A stretch of DNA of 50,000 bases from Isochrysis galbana (lineage: Eukaryota > Haptophyta > Isochrysidales > Isochrysidaceae). Below are positions 1 to 9,358 of this stretch, piece after piece. The notes below the pieces were generated by a model, which ran no database searches, was not told where the DNA came from, and saw only the letters and a list, made by a program, of their open reading frames with translations. Location: contig JADDIW010000136.1 in NCBI GenBank assembly GCA_018136815.1, forward strand, positions 1 to 50,000, read 5' to 3'. Position numbers and translations under genes: made by a program. How positions within the stretch are numbered: position 1 is the stretch's first letter; each line of letters begins with the position of its first letter.

Positions 1-68
1 CACGTGCTTTTAAGGATTGATCTATTTTTGGCGACAGAGTGACGAACCAGCGCCCCCATGGAGACACC

Positions 69-292
69 GTGCGTGCGCATAGCAGCTTGTTTCTCTGCGG
101 TTTACAAAATTACGTATAAACATGCAGTATAAGAGAGATGTTTCACGGGAAGGGTGTGATGAGTTGCAATCAGCCCCATGTGCGTGCGCATAGCAGCTTG
201 TTTCTCTGCGGTTCACAATTACATAAACATGCAGTATCAGTATGCAGTATAAGAGAGATGTCTCACTGGAAGGGTGTGATGAGTTGCAATCA
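69..292 (+). repeat. Tandem pair of a ~110-bp repeat
   Basis: Two adjacent copies begin with GTGCGTGCGCATAGCAGC at 69 and 180, and each ends near GTGATGAGTTGCAATCA. The second copy has a small internal duplication of the ATGCAGTAT segment around 231-250. They form a local tandem duplication upstream of, and overlapping, the start of the first ORF. No coding sense is apparent. Confidence 0.85.
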
Positions 293-1057
293 CATGTGCA
301 CGCCGTGGATGCGCACGGCGCGATGTGCCTCGGTTCCCCCGCCAAGCGACTCGGTCACCGCACCTACGAGGAGATCCGCAGCCCAGCCCTCACGTTCTGC
401 GAACACATGGAGGAGGGCATGAGCGGTGCCATCCTGGCGATGCTGCTCGTCACAGCCTCCAGCATGGGCCGTGGATGTGGAGACTTCCGCGTGGATTTGG
501 CCAAGGAACGCTACCCGTCGATGTGGGCACTCATCGAGCCATACATGGGCCGTTGGTGCAAGGCAAAGCTCATGCTCGTCGGCGACTACTCCGACGAGTA
601 CGACAAGATCCCAAAGACCAAATACATTGGAGACGAGGCCGCCGTCGCGTACCTCTGCATGGAATACATCACGGCGGTCGCGTACGCTGAAACGAGTCCC
701 ATGGTGCAAGTGCGCCGAGCAGCTGGCAAACTCTACATGGAGAACCAGAAGGCCGTCCTCGCACGCATCACGGACCTCGCCACCCAAGATCAGCCAAGCG
801 ACATGGTCACCTGCAAGGAGAACGACATTGACAATAGGATCGAGGATGAGGGGTGTGAGAAAAAGACGAAGAAAATGAAAACTCAGCCTGCGCAACTGGG
901 GGTTACCGTGGGGGGGGGGAGTTGCTATGCGCACGCGCCGCGTCCTTGTCTGGCTGAAAACAAAACGGTCACCTGGCTCTCCTTTGACGGAACGCGACTT
1001 GAAAATAACACCTCTTGTATTAAAGACGCGACATGCCATGGTACTATTGACATGTAA
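242..1057 (+). CDS. Unrecognised protein, uncertain gene boundaries
   Basis: An open frame of 271 codons. The first ATG (242) lies inside the tandem repeat, so the ATG at 323 is a more credible start if this is a complete exon. The middle part (about residues 50-190) has ordinary composition, with helices rich in Ala, Tyr and Met and a Lys/Glu-rich segment around residues 195-220. The last ~60 codons (from about nucleotide 880) run into G-runs and a segment duplicated at 1180-1231, so the true C-terminus probably lies before about 890, or the frame is spliced. I recognise no domain, signal peptide or TM segment. It could be a fragment of a multicopy gene captured between repeats. The overlapping antisense frame is taken as a shadow. 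Confidence 0.4.
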   Translation: MQYKRDVSLEGCDELQSHVHAVDAHGAMCLGSPAKRLGHRTYEEIRSPALTFCEHMEEGMSGAILAMLLVTASSMGRGCGDFRVDLAKERYPSMWALIEPYMGRWCKAKLMLVGDYSDEYDKIPKTKYIGDEAAVAYLCMEYITAVAYAETSPMVQVRRAAGKLYMENQKAVLARITDLATQDQPSDMVTCKENDIDNRIEDEGCEKKTKKMKTQPAQLGVTVGGGSCYAHAPRPCLAENKTVTWLSFDGTRLENNTSCIKDATCHGTIDM

Positions 1058-1231
1058 CGAAACTATTTTGTGAGTTAATTACATGTGAAATGAAATTATC
1101 TCATATTTTTGAAAGGCTCATTCTGAAGTTTGCTGAGGGCAGAGCGCAGAGCCGCCTTGCGCCTGTACTAGCATAACATTCTGAGTGAAAACAAAACTAT
1201 CACCTGGCCCTCTTTTGACGGAACGCGACTT
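949..1231 (+). repeat. Duplicated 51-bp segment with GTTCCGTC-type core
   Basis: Positions 949-1000 and 1180-1231 are near-identical (TGAAAACAAAAC, then CACCTGG, then TTTGACGGAACGCGACTTG). On the minus strand the core reads CGTTCCGTCAAA. Related cores recur at 5870, 19798 and 44252, so this looks like an end of a dispersed repeat. Confidence 0.75.
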
Positions 1232-1825
1232 GGAAGAGAGGAGGAAGAGGGAAGAGGAAGAGTGGAAGAGTGAGGAGGGAGGTGAGGGGGAGGGGGGGGG
1301 AGCGGCAGCTCTCCCATCCGGCGCTAACGTGTCTTCTTGCAGGGGAGATCTTATCCTCATCCTGCGACCTACGATACAGGACTGGGATGCGAGCGGCGAT
1401 GGCGCTCTGCCTCGCACAAGCACAAGCCGCGGTGGTTGCCTGCCGGGCACCACCGCGATAAGTATAAACTTAGTTCAAGTCCAACCAACAACTGCATGGA
1501 GTATGCAGCACTTATAATTAGTATTTAATTTTTTACATGAACATAGCTTACCGCAAATGCGTGAGCGGCATTTTTCTTTCGAAAACGCGTTGGATGAAAC
1601 GCAAAATGCAATGAATTTGGCGGACTGCTGACGGTCTTGAACGCCACCGTCATTCTGGAGCTGAGGCAGTGATAAGATGCAACGAGAGGATTACAGTGCT
1701 TTCGATGAGCGCCTGCCATAGCAACGGAGGCTTGGCTTGTTCTGTGAGTATTGAGTGAAAGATACTACTGCTCTGTCGCCCGGGTGAGCGATGCTTACCG
1801 ATCGCATCCAAGGTGACCATGCGCG
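1058..1825. other. Intergenic, no supported gene
   Basis: The segment contains the second copy of the 51-bp duplication, an AG-rich low-complexity stretch (about 1233-1300) and AT-richer DNA at 1505-1620. Short frames here have no recognisable product. The end of the segment is the 3' flank of the minus-strand gene that stops at 1826. Confidence 0.5.
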
Positions 1826-2575
1826 CTATACCCGAGTGTCCCCGGCCCGGCGCGTTTTGCCATCCCTAAAGACGCTCCCGGTGGGCTGCACGGATTCTCC
1901 ATAGTCGGAGTAAGATTGGCGCAGTCCTTGCACGAGCTGCCGCGCAGCTGATCTGGCTGCTACATGGAGCACCGTCCGTGACGACGAAATCCACGCTCGT
2001 CGGGCGAGACGAGGCATTTGCTGCAGTCCAGGAATATCGAGGGAGAGCTCCAGCTCGATCTTGCACTCGAGGTCCCATGAGTCGTCAGCACGCGATCTCC
2101 ACCGAATGGTGTTGAGCCCTCCTATGTCCGCTGCCTTATGCACTTGATCTCCAATGCGAACGTTGCCCTTGAGCGTGCGCACGACGACCTCGTTGGCTTC
2201 GGTCGCGTCACGCTCGACACTCATGATCATGAGGGGCGTGACGGTGAGCGTGAGGAACTTGATGGGCGCGAGCTCACAGTTGTACGCCCCGCTTCCCTCA
2301 CTGCTCTCCTCCACCTTGACAGCCGAGAGCAGCGTGTGGTCGCTTGCCTCACGGTCCATGAGGTAAGAGGCGAGTGGGCCGGGTGGTAGCGTGCACTGGG
2401 CTTGGCCGCGACCCTCGAGCCTCGTCGGGTGTGCGGCCAGCCGTGCGAATGGCCCCACACCACCGCAGCTGGCTCGGGCGGGCTGGGAGGTGGCTGCAGG
2501 GCGCAAAAGCGCTGGCCGCAGCGTCACCCCCTGCAAGCCGTTGGTGCAGAGCAGCAGCGCGGCGAGTGCGGCCAT
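1826..2575 (-). CDS. DUF1997-like protein, predicted plastid-targeted
   Basis: A 249-residue protein. Residues 1-15 are hydrophobic (MAALAALLLCTNGLQG) and are followed by an Arg/Ala/Pro-rich region to about residue 55. This reads as a signal peptide plus transit-like segment, as expected for a complex plastid. The mature part begins with a PPGPLASYLMDR segment. It then has a beta-rich core (CELAPIKFLTLTVTPLM, VVVRTLKGNVRIG, NTIRWRSR, LECKIELELSLDIPGL) and a C-terminal helix ending in SYSDYGE. That order resembles the DUF1997 family of cyanobacteria and plastids, whose function is not established. The frame extends to an ATG at 2701, but a TATA box lies directly against it at 2701-2710, so transcription should begin downstream and the ATG at 2575 is chosen. 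The family call rests on pattern recognition and is moderately sure. The gene is single-exon. Confidence 0.65.
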   Translation of the reverse strand: MAALAALLLCTNGLQGVTLRPALLRPAATSQPARASCGGVGPFARLAAHPTRLEGRGQAQCTLPPGPLASYLMDREASDHTLLSAVKVEESSEGSGAYNCELAPIKFLTLTVTPLMIMSVERDATEANEVVVRTLKGNVRIGDQVHKAADIGGLNTIRWRSRADDSWDLECKIELELSLDIPGLQQMPRLARRAWISSSRTVLHVAARSAARQLVQGLRQSYSDYGESVQPTGSVFRDGKTRRAGDTRV

Positions 2576-2700
2576 GAGAGAGGCAGGTGGTGAGGCGGCG
2601 GCCAGATGAGAAGAGCAGGCAAAAGCCGAAGGCGGGAGTGCGTCCGTCCCCTCTCGTCTCGCAGCTCGCGCTCCGGCTCGGCTCGGCTCGGCTCTCAACA

Positions 2701-2710
2701 TATTTATATA
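2701..2710 (-). promoter_or_regulatory. TATA box (TATATAAATA) of the DUF1997-like gene
   Basis: The minus strand reads TATATAAATA, about 125 bp upstream of the chosen ATG at 2575. A start site 25-30 bp downstream would exclude the in-frame ATG at 2701, and this decides the start call. It is the only clear TATA box next to a recognised gene in the window. Confidence 0.6.
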
Positions 2711-3404
2711 TGTTACCCCCCAGGAGCCAACGCCCCCCAGGAGCTACCGGGGGCCTAACGATGCTTCCAGCCGGCAGTAAAAGAGTCGACTTTCTTTTGT
2801 AATAGTAACTCTACATCTGGAAATAGTGAACGTGCGAAATGCTGGGCGCTGGGCGCCCCACAGGCCTCGTCTCTCCTCTTTCTCATGATTCCTCTTTTTT
2901 CCTCTCCTCTTTGTGGGTCGACTTCTTTTACATGAACGAACCTGATCTCATGCATGATGCATGGGATGCCTTGGAGTCAAACTCGGCCATCACAATCAAT
3001 CAATCAGTCAGTCCAGGTCTCCCCTGCGGTTGTTCTCCTACTTTGCCTCTTCACTCTCGATCTTTCCCTGCCCTCCCTCCCCCCCGTCTCCCTACCACCC
3101 CCCTCCCCTCTCTCTCTCTCTCCCCCCTCCTCCTCCTCCCGTTTTCTTCCCCGCTGTCTCTTCCCTCCCGCTCTCTACTCTCTCCCTCTCCTCTCCTCTC
3201 CTCTCTCACCCTCATTAAAGATCACCCCCCCCTCTCTCTCCTCTTCCTCTTGCTCGAGAAAATAGAGAAGCCTCCGTCGCCCGGTCTCAAGCTTCTCTTT
3301 CCCAACCCCACTCTCTCCCTCCTTTCCTCTCGTCTCCTCTCTCCCCTCTCCCCTCCACTCTCTTCTTCCCCCCTCCCCCTCCCCTTCCTGCCCTGCTCGT
3401 ACCT
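2711..3404. promoter_or_regulatory. Intergenic with long CT-rich tract before the RING gene
   Basis: From about 3040 to 3400 the plus strand is almost entirely C and T, with runs such as CTCTCTCTCTC, and it ends just before the ATG at 3405. The remainder (2711-3040) shows no gene, only the short tandem CAATCAATCAATCAGTCAGTC near 2995. The tract is probably promoter or 5' UTR. Frames through it are low-complexity Ser/Pro/Leu artefacts. Confidence 0.5.
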
Positions 3405-4250
3405 ATGCGTGCGGTGCGCGACTGCTGGCAGGCCGTGCTCTCGGTGCTGTCCTGTTGCACCGACGAGCCCGAGACCGACCCTTCTCAGGGCCTTCTCACA
3501 GGGCAGCAGGATATGCAGCAGTCGGCTCTCTCGCTTCAGCCGGCCCAGATGCCCTCAGCCCCGCTGCCATCGCAGTCGACACACCAATGGGCAGCTGTAC
3601 CCGCACCGGTGCACAGGTGGGGGAGCAGTGCTCCAGATGCAACGCCGCCAGCCGCAACTGCAGCCTCTCTTTCCAGCGTGAAGGCCGACCCGCTCGCGGG
3701 CACTGTGCCCGCCTCTCTCACCGTCGATTCGCTTGAGTCGTACAATGCGATGCTCGGCGCGCTAGCAACGCAGGGCGAGGTGAAGCGGAGCGACTCTCTT
3801 GAGCTCAACATCGAGACGTGTGCTGTGTGCTGCTCCGACATTGTGCTCGGACCGCAGACGGCGCTCAAGCGGATGGTCATTCCACCCGGCGAGGCGCCGC
3901 GCCACTTTGACTGCGGCCACATGCTGCATGCGGACTGTTTCGCCGTGTACATCTGCTCGCACGGCCGCTCGTGCCCCATATGTAAGCTGGATAGGGCGAC
4001 AGCAAAGTCAGCGCGTGAGCTATTGCGCATGCATAGCGGCGAAGGCTCGCCGCAACAAGTCATAGAGACGGCACCGGAAGCGGGTTCAGCGTGTGAGCCT
4101 TTGGATAGACTGTTCGGTCTCGACTCCGGTGGTGACTCAGAGGGTTCGAGCGCGCAGGGGGACCTCAATGAGCCCGAAGCGCAGGAACTGGAGGAGCACG
4201 AAGTGCAGCTGGCGACACAAGTCCCTGTGGAGGATGTGAGGTCTGGCTGA
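3405..4250 (+). CDS. RING-H2 zinc-finger protein, probable E3 ubiquitin ligase
   Basis: A 281-residue, single-exon protein. The RING-H2 finger has all eight ligands in C3H2C3 order: C139-x2-C142, C170-x-H172, H175-x2-C178 and C190-x2-C193 (CPIC). There are 27 residues between the first two pairs and 11 before the last pair. Fingers of this type recruit an E2 enzyme and catalyse ubiquitin transfer. The N-terminal 130 residues are low-complexity (Ala/Pro/Gln/Ser) with an early Cys cluster (LSVLSCC) that could be lipidated. The last 80 residues are acidic (Glu/Asp/Gln-rich). No TM segment is evident, so a soluble or peripherally attached ligase is inferred. The substrate is unknown. A CT-rich tract abuts the start codon upstream. 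Confidence 0.8.
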   Translation: MRAVRDCWQAVLSVLSCCTDEPETDPSQGLLTGQQDMQQSALSLQPAQMPSAPLPSQSTHQWAAVPAPVHRWGSSAPDATPPAATAASLSSVKADPLAGTVPASLTVDSLESYNAMLGALATQGEVKRSDSLELNIETCAVCCSDIVLGPQTALKRMVIPPGEAPRHFDCGHMLHADCFAVYICSHGRSCPICKLDRATAKSARELLRMHSGEGSPQQVIETAPEAGSACEPLDRLFGLDSGGDSEGSSAQGDLNEPEAQELEEHEVQLATQVPVEDVRSG

Positions 4251-5588
4251 AGCTCTTCATCACTTTCGCTTTTTGGCTGCAAGTACCATTCCGTGTATCT
4301 TTCTCTCGCCCTTCTGCGGTGACGGGCTCACTCTCTCTTCTGCGTTATATGGTGTCGAGCGCGCGTCGGCTACACTTTTTCAGCGGCTGCAAATCGTCTT
4401 GGCAGTGAGCAGCGGGGGGAGAGGCTTGCTTTCCCTCCAAGCTATGTATTCCTATGCCGCCGTGCTTGCGAGAAAGCGCGTCGCCTCCCGACCACACATC
4501 CAAGCTTTCATCTGAGTTGCGGGCCGTTTTCACAACGGTAACGGGGCCTGATCGTGACTTCCACGCCCTATTGTCGGCCGCAACGGGCCGTGGCACCTCG
4601 GTTGACCATATCAACTACGGCGTCTAGCCAGTCAACCAGTCAACCTTTATGGCGCTCCTTGCCTAGGCACGTTGCCAACACCTGGGTCGCGAGTCTACAG
4701 TGCTTCCGTATTGTTGCTTCTCGTGGGAGTCCACCCGTGGCTATTCACCAGGGGAGCCGAGTGTGACAATGTTACATCTCGGCACCTTCGGCTTGCATCG
4801 CGATATACTGTAACTAACAACATGTCTTTGGCCGAATTCGGATTCCATTGAAGGGCCTTTCCGCATCGTTCTGCCATGAGCGCCGGTTCAAGTCTGCAGC
4901 CAGAGTAGGGCTGCAGCCAGAGTGTCATGCAGACTGTGCCCCGATTGCAGCGTGGCGGAAATATCTTGCCCTACCTACGTGCCACCACGACTCGCGCTAA
5001 CTTAGTGCTGGCTCTCTCCAACTCTGAACTGCTGATACGTCTCTCGTAGTTTTCGTTGTCGTCATCGCACGATGGCATTTTTTTTGCGAGAAAGGGCGCG
5101 CCGGCACCCTAGATGTACGACACTTTCGGCTTGGCCTCGTGTCTGACCACCGAAACCGCCACCTGCGTCGCAACTGCTACTACGTGCGCACAGCTCGGGG
5201 TAGTAGACGCCTAGCAGGGTGAGAAGAGCGGCAGAGGGGCGTGAGTCTAGAGTCTTTCCTGGAGTATCGATCGGACAGAGACTCTTCAAGAGAGGCCAGC
5301 TAGCTAGTCATGGCTGCTGCGAGGGGTTGGCGATAGACGTGCACCCTGGTACATGAGCACGGAGGAGGAAGTGATGGTCAAAGGGATGCATGTTTATGCT
5401 CGAGTTGTGGTCTAGATTATGTGAGATGTGAGGTGATTCGAGGGCCTCGGCCCGGTGATGCGTGACGCCCCCTTGCCCCCTGTGACGACGTCCGATGGCC
5501 TAGCTTGCATAGCGAAGAGCCGTTTGGTACTTATGCTTGTTCTACTTCTCGCATTGTGAGGCTTTTGTTTGGCGGCCGCATACGCCCC
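4251..5588. other. Intergenic, no supported gene
   Basis: This is the 3' flank of the RING gene followed by unique-looking DNA. I find no ORF with recognisable content, no tRNA-like cloverleaf and no obvious mobile-element ends. Short frames on both strands are judged incidental. Confidence 0.45.
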
Positions 5589-5857
5589 AATAAACTTTAT
5601 AATATTTTTATGCACACGCAACAGGCTCTGGACCCACTACTTTCACGCAAGCGTTCTACACCCCCACTCCCCCGGCCCTTCCCCCCTCCGCCATCAGGCG
5701 ACTCCACCCCCTGCACTGCTAGGGGGATGGGGGAAGGGGCTTAGATACGATCCGGTGGCCCGCGCCCCCCTTCCCAGGTGATATGTCCCCCGCCCTTCCT
5801 CCTAGTCTACCGGGCGGGCGGGCTGGCGGCGCGGCCGCGCGGCCTGCTCGGTCCCGA
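5589..5857 (+). repeat. Dispersed repeat, copy A (5' leader of DDE-type element?)
   Basis: Starts AATAAACTTTATAATATT and ends CGGTCCCGA. It matches 31017-31287 over most of its length, with shared blocks CTACACCCCCACTC, CCATCAGGCGACTCC, GTGCACT/CTAGGGGGAT, GGTCCGGTGGCCCGCGCCCC and CCTTCCTCCT. The first ~150 bp also resemble the leader of the transposase remnant at about 25816-25960 (CCTTATAATATTCTCGCC, then GTGCACTCACTACTAAGGGG). It is therefore probably a solo or truncated copy of the same transposon family's end. Confidence 0.7.
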
Positions 5858-5867
5858 AGCCCGAATG

Positions 5868-5925
5868 TCGCGTTCCGTCGAATACGGGATATGGGACAAC
5901 TCGGTATGAGCCATCGAATGTCCCC
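5868..5925 (+). repeat. Short dispersed repeat shared with 44577-44640
   Basis: Both loci carry CGTCGAATA, GGGA and then TATGAGCCATCGAATGTCC. Here the segment begins with TCGCGTTCCGTCGAA, a core seen at four other places in the window. It reads as a terminal fragment of an unidentified repeat. Confidence 0.6.
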
Positions 5926-7838
5926 ATAGCTTAATTTAAATATTGAGTTCAACTATTAATCATTATATCTGTTGCGGGTAAAGGGCTCCAACCATCCCAT
6001 GTGGGCCCCCCGGCCCCCCACTCCAAAGCAGAGCCGGCAGCCCAGTCGAGCCAGCCGAGGAATGAGGAGATGAGGTCGCTCACCTCGCCGCGAGCACGCG
6101 AGAGGCCGGCGGTCGGGCGCGGGTAGGGCCACCAAGCCCAGCCCTACCCCCTCCGCCCGAGCAGCAGCTCCATATCACAGGGAGGCCGCAGCCCGGCCCC
6201 CTGTGGCTTGAGGATGAGTAGCGCGGCGCGGCGCGGCGCGCATCCTGTTACTTCATCACACGTTAAAAGATACCAAAGGGGGCCACTGACCACACAGGGC
6301 ACACTAATAGTATCACGCGCAGATCAAACGCACACACGGGGACACGGGGGGATTGCGTGATTGCGTGGGAGACTCACACAAGCGAACAAGGAGAGAAGGG
6401 GGGGGATCACGGCTCGACTCATGCGGCCCTCTCCACCTCCTCATCAGAGGGTGCAACCTCAGGTTTGGTTGACCTTGACCTCAGTGACAAAAAAAGGGAA
6501 CCTCGAGTTGCACCCTCTTCCCAATATAAGTTCTAGCTAGGGTGCACACCACGCAAAACCATCCGTGACACGGGGCCCTGAGGCCCCAGCTGTTTGTGGC
6601 TTTGCATGCATGTGTTGGGTTGTTGTGTGTTCTGTGCTTCCATGGCTGGAATGGTGGACTGTGTGGTGCTCCGGGCGCGGATCGCGTCATGGCTCTCGTG
6701 TACCTGGGTAGGCGTGGTCTTGCCTGTTGGAGGTCGGTGCGGCTGCGTGGCGTCTGTCATGTCCTGATCGGTCGGCGCGGCGAGGTGGGCGGGGAGGAGG
6801 AGGGGGGCGGCGCACGCTCCATGACCCTATCGTTTTAACGATAGTTGAGGTGGAGGGAAGGGAAATGAAGGGCGTGTCAGAGCAGATAGGGGGGTACCCT
6901 AGTATAGTAGGTGTGTAGCCCAGAACCCAGAATCTTCAGATTTTTTTTATTGATTGAGTTGGGCCTCGCGCGCGCTCGCGGCGATGCAAGCGCGCTCACT
7001 CACCTCCTCGCTCCTCGGCTGGCTTGATTGGGCAGCCGGATCTGCTTTGGAGTGGAGGGCCCACATGGGATGTGTTGCAGTCTCTCGCGGCGCGCTGCGT
7101 GCGCTCGCGCAGTTGTCTTGGTTAGTCTTGGTCTCCATGGTGCTTTTGCAGTTATGGCGCCCTCTCCCTCTCTCCCTCTCCTCCCCATGGAGGTTCAAGG
7201 GACGGGCCTTCATGGTCATGGTGCCAATCTGTCGCATTCGCGAATCGACACTCGTTAGAATTCTCTTTCGGAGCTTTCGTTCGGCATTTATCGTCATAAT
7301 TATAATTCATAATTCTCTGCGTTCTCGGTCAAAAGCTTCGCCCCCCCTCCCCCAACGCCGGACCCAAAGTAGTGCACATGTGTCGACCCCCCGAAACCGA
7401 ACGAAAAGGAACGAGGGGGGGGGGCGGGAAGGAGAGTGGGGATGGGGTAAGGGCGATGTCATAGCGGGGATCCCGGCGAAAGGGAATGCACATAGCAACG
7501 GTAGTGCGTAGTGGACACCTTCAAGAATATTTTTAAATGTCAACGGTATTTATGACAGACGCAGGCGAGAGCAGCGAGAGCAAACGGCCCAAACAACAGG
7601 ACTGCTTTTGCTCCTCGTACAATAAAACGACACATGACCAAGTCCCCCTTTCAAACTTGCTGAGCATCGCCTGATTGCCATGAGACGTACATGTCGGCGG
7701 CGCTCGCAAATGCCTACAGCTAATGGCACCCGCAAAGCGTGCGAAAGAAGCTCGCCGTCCTTGTGCCGCAGAATGCTGCGTCGGATAAGTAGTGTCGCTT
7801 TCATGCGAGCAGGCTGACACCCAACAAGAGATTGCTAC
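5926..7838. other. Intergenic repeat-like DNA, no supported gene
   Basis: The segment holds GC-rich DNA (6000-6240), a fold-back repeat (6446-6518), and the motif AATCTTCAGATTTTTTTT at 6931-6948, which recurs at two other loci. Near 7517-7537 is a TTCAAGAATATTTTT motif that recurs inverted at 17886-17905. The frames at 6950-7510 and 7530-7820 have no recognisable content. The latter lies in the 3' flank of the minus-strand four-TM gene. Confidence 0.45.
6446..6518. repeat. Fold-back repeat, 20-bp arms
   Basis: The left arm AGAGGGTGCAACCTCAGGTT (6446-6465) pairs with AACCTCGAGTTGCACCCTCT (6499-6518), with about two mismatched positions. The 33-nt loop contains an A-run. It could form a hairpin in RNA or be a tiny MITE remnant. 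Confidence 0.7.
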
Positions 7839-8550
7839 CTATTTTGTATTGATGAGCGTCCCATGGGCAATGGGCTCCATGCCCGTCGATACATGCATTG
7901 CTGGCGTGGCGGTCACCACCATAGGTGAGATGCTGGAATCATTTTGGAGTGGGTTGTTCTGCCCAGTGTAGGTGCTGGTCGTGGTTGAAGACGGTAGCTC
8001 GCCCAAGAGCAATTGGGTGCGAGCCTGCTGGCACATCACGGCTTGGCAGACCTCCAGGATGAAGCAGACCAAGGAGACCACAAGGACAGGCCAGACGACG
8101 ATGCCAACCCAATATGCAACGACACCTGTTGAGACCTCACTCCCGGAATCGGAGCTGGCCTTGTCCACTAGGACTACAACGTAGATGTAGTAGTACATCC
8201 ACAGGCCAAAGCCAAGCAGATGCCCGATAGCTGCGATGATGCACAGGATAGAGCACGCCCTGTGCGAGCACGGGTTTGCTGCGTTGCCGCAGAGGACTAT
8301 AGAGCAGCCAATGATGGCGAGCAGCCCCGAGATCGCCGGGAAGTAAGGCCAGAGAGTGAAGCCGGAGATGGAGACAGCGCCAAGGATGAGCGTGGCTATT
8401 GCAAGGCACCGGGCGCTCGAGGCCTGGCGGGGAGGGGGAGGCTAGCGGCTGAGGTGCTGATGATTTGAGGGCGGCGGGTCACAAGTGAAGCGAGCGCCAG
8501 GGCCCGCCACGGACCTTGGGAGGCAAGTTCTCGTCGGTGGCCTCACACAT
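7839..8550 (-). CDS. Four-transmembrane (tetraspan-like) protein, two exons
   Basis: Exon 1 is 8550-8515 (12 codons, MCEATDENLPPK) and exon 2 is 8423-7839. The 91-nt intron (8514-8424) has donor AAG|GTCCGT and a pyrimidine tract before CCAG, and the junction is phase 0. The product is 206 residues. TM1 is about residues 18-38, TM2 about 41-58, TM3 about 69-98 with an aromatic run (WMYYYIYV), and TM4 about 111-140. A Cys-rich loop (CGNAANPCSHRAC) lies between TM2 and TM3. A polar, Thr/Ser/Gln-rich tail of about 60 residues follows. The topology is like MARVEL or other small tetraspan families, but no signature motif identifies one, and the function is unknown. Reading exon 2 from its internal Met alone would lose two TM segments, so the spliced model is preferred. 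Confidence 0.65.
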
Positions 8551-8569
8551 CACGCAGGACAACAGGTGG

Positions 8570-9060
8570 AGACGGACCCAAGAGGGAGAGACGGAGAGAA
8601 ATGAAGACAGACGGACGGGCGACAGAGCAAGCAAGAAGACAGAGAACGATGAATAAACAATAGTAAGAAGGAGGGGAGAAGAAAGCCAGAGGGATCTAGA
8701 GAGTCGGAATTTCCTGTTCGTTCTCGTGCGCGTACAGGTTGTCTGTCCTGCCGCGCGTGAATTGACCGAGCTAGCAGAGGAGTAAGACTACGTACTGTCT
8801 CTAAAGCATGAAAGAGGAAGATAGGGGAGGGGAGAGAGGGGAGGAGAGGAGAAGAGGGAAATAAGGAGGAGGAGCGCTGCCTGTGCAAAGAAGAAGAGAA
8901 GAGGAAACGAGAAGACGGACGCAGCAGGGAGTGTAAGATAGGGAGAGTGAAGAAGAGCCCTCTTGTTCTCCTCTCTCTCTTCCTCAGGACGGGCGCGGCG
9001 GCGGCGGGAAGAAAGAGGGCGAGCGCGGGCAGACAAAGGGGGCGCGCGAGAGGGCGAGAA
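8570..9060 (-). promoter_or_regulatory. Homopyrimidine (sense-strand) tract upstream of the tetraspan gene
   Basis: The plus strand is almost pure G/A for about 490 bp (AGGAGGAG, GAGAGAGG), so the sense strand of the minus-strand gene is CT-rich. It sits immediately upstream of the ATG at 8550 and mirrors the CT tracts before the RING and CNB genes. Frames in it are low complexity and are not annotated as genes. The promoter or 5' UTR role is inferred from position only. Confidence 0.5.
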
Positions 9061-9358
9061 GAAGGTGAGCGCCCCAAGAAGTGAAGTAGAGCAGGAGTAG
9101 AGTAGAGTACCGCCAGAGTTTTATGGTTGTTTTAGTATAGCCTTAGTACCGAGGGACCGTAGCCTTCATCGGCAACGGACAACGGAGCCCCTCCCCCGCG
9201 ATGGGGGTGTGCGCGGTTGGCGCATGGCTCGTCCGGTGTATGTGGCTAGGAATGCTAGCTAACAAGATGTCATACGACTCTATAAGTTCTAACGTGGTAC
9301 CCCCGCCGAGAGGTCACCGCAATCTCCATGACACCAGCGCGCGCGTCGACGCTCAAGG

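Noticed and set aside
2576..2701. Upstream ATG at 2701 for the DUF1997-like gene
   Set aside because: The TATA box directly adjoins it, so it would lie upstream of the expected transcript start. The added residues are also not signal-like.
2839..3681. 280-codon plus-strand ORF overlapping the RING gene
   Set aside because: It reads Leu/Ser/Pro from the CT tract and then runs out of frame through the RING CDS.
8550..9077. 175-codon minus-strand ORF (Ser/Leu/Pro/Arg-rich)
   Set aside because: It is a translation of the homopyrimidine tract before the tetraspan gene. Composition is explained by CT repeats and no domain is present.
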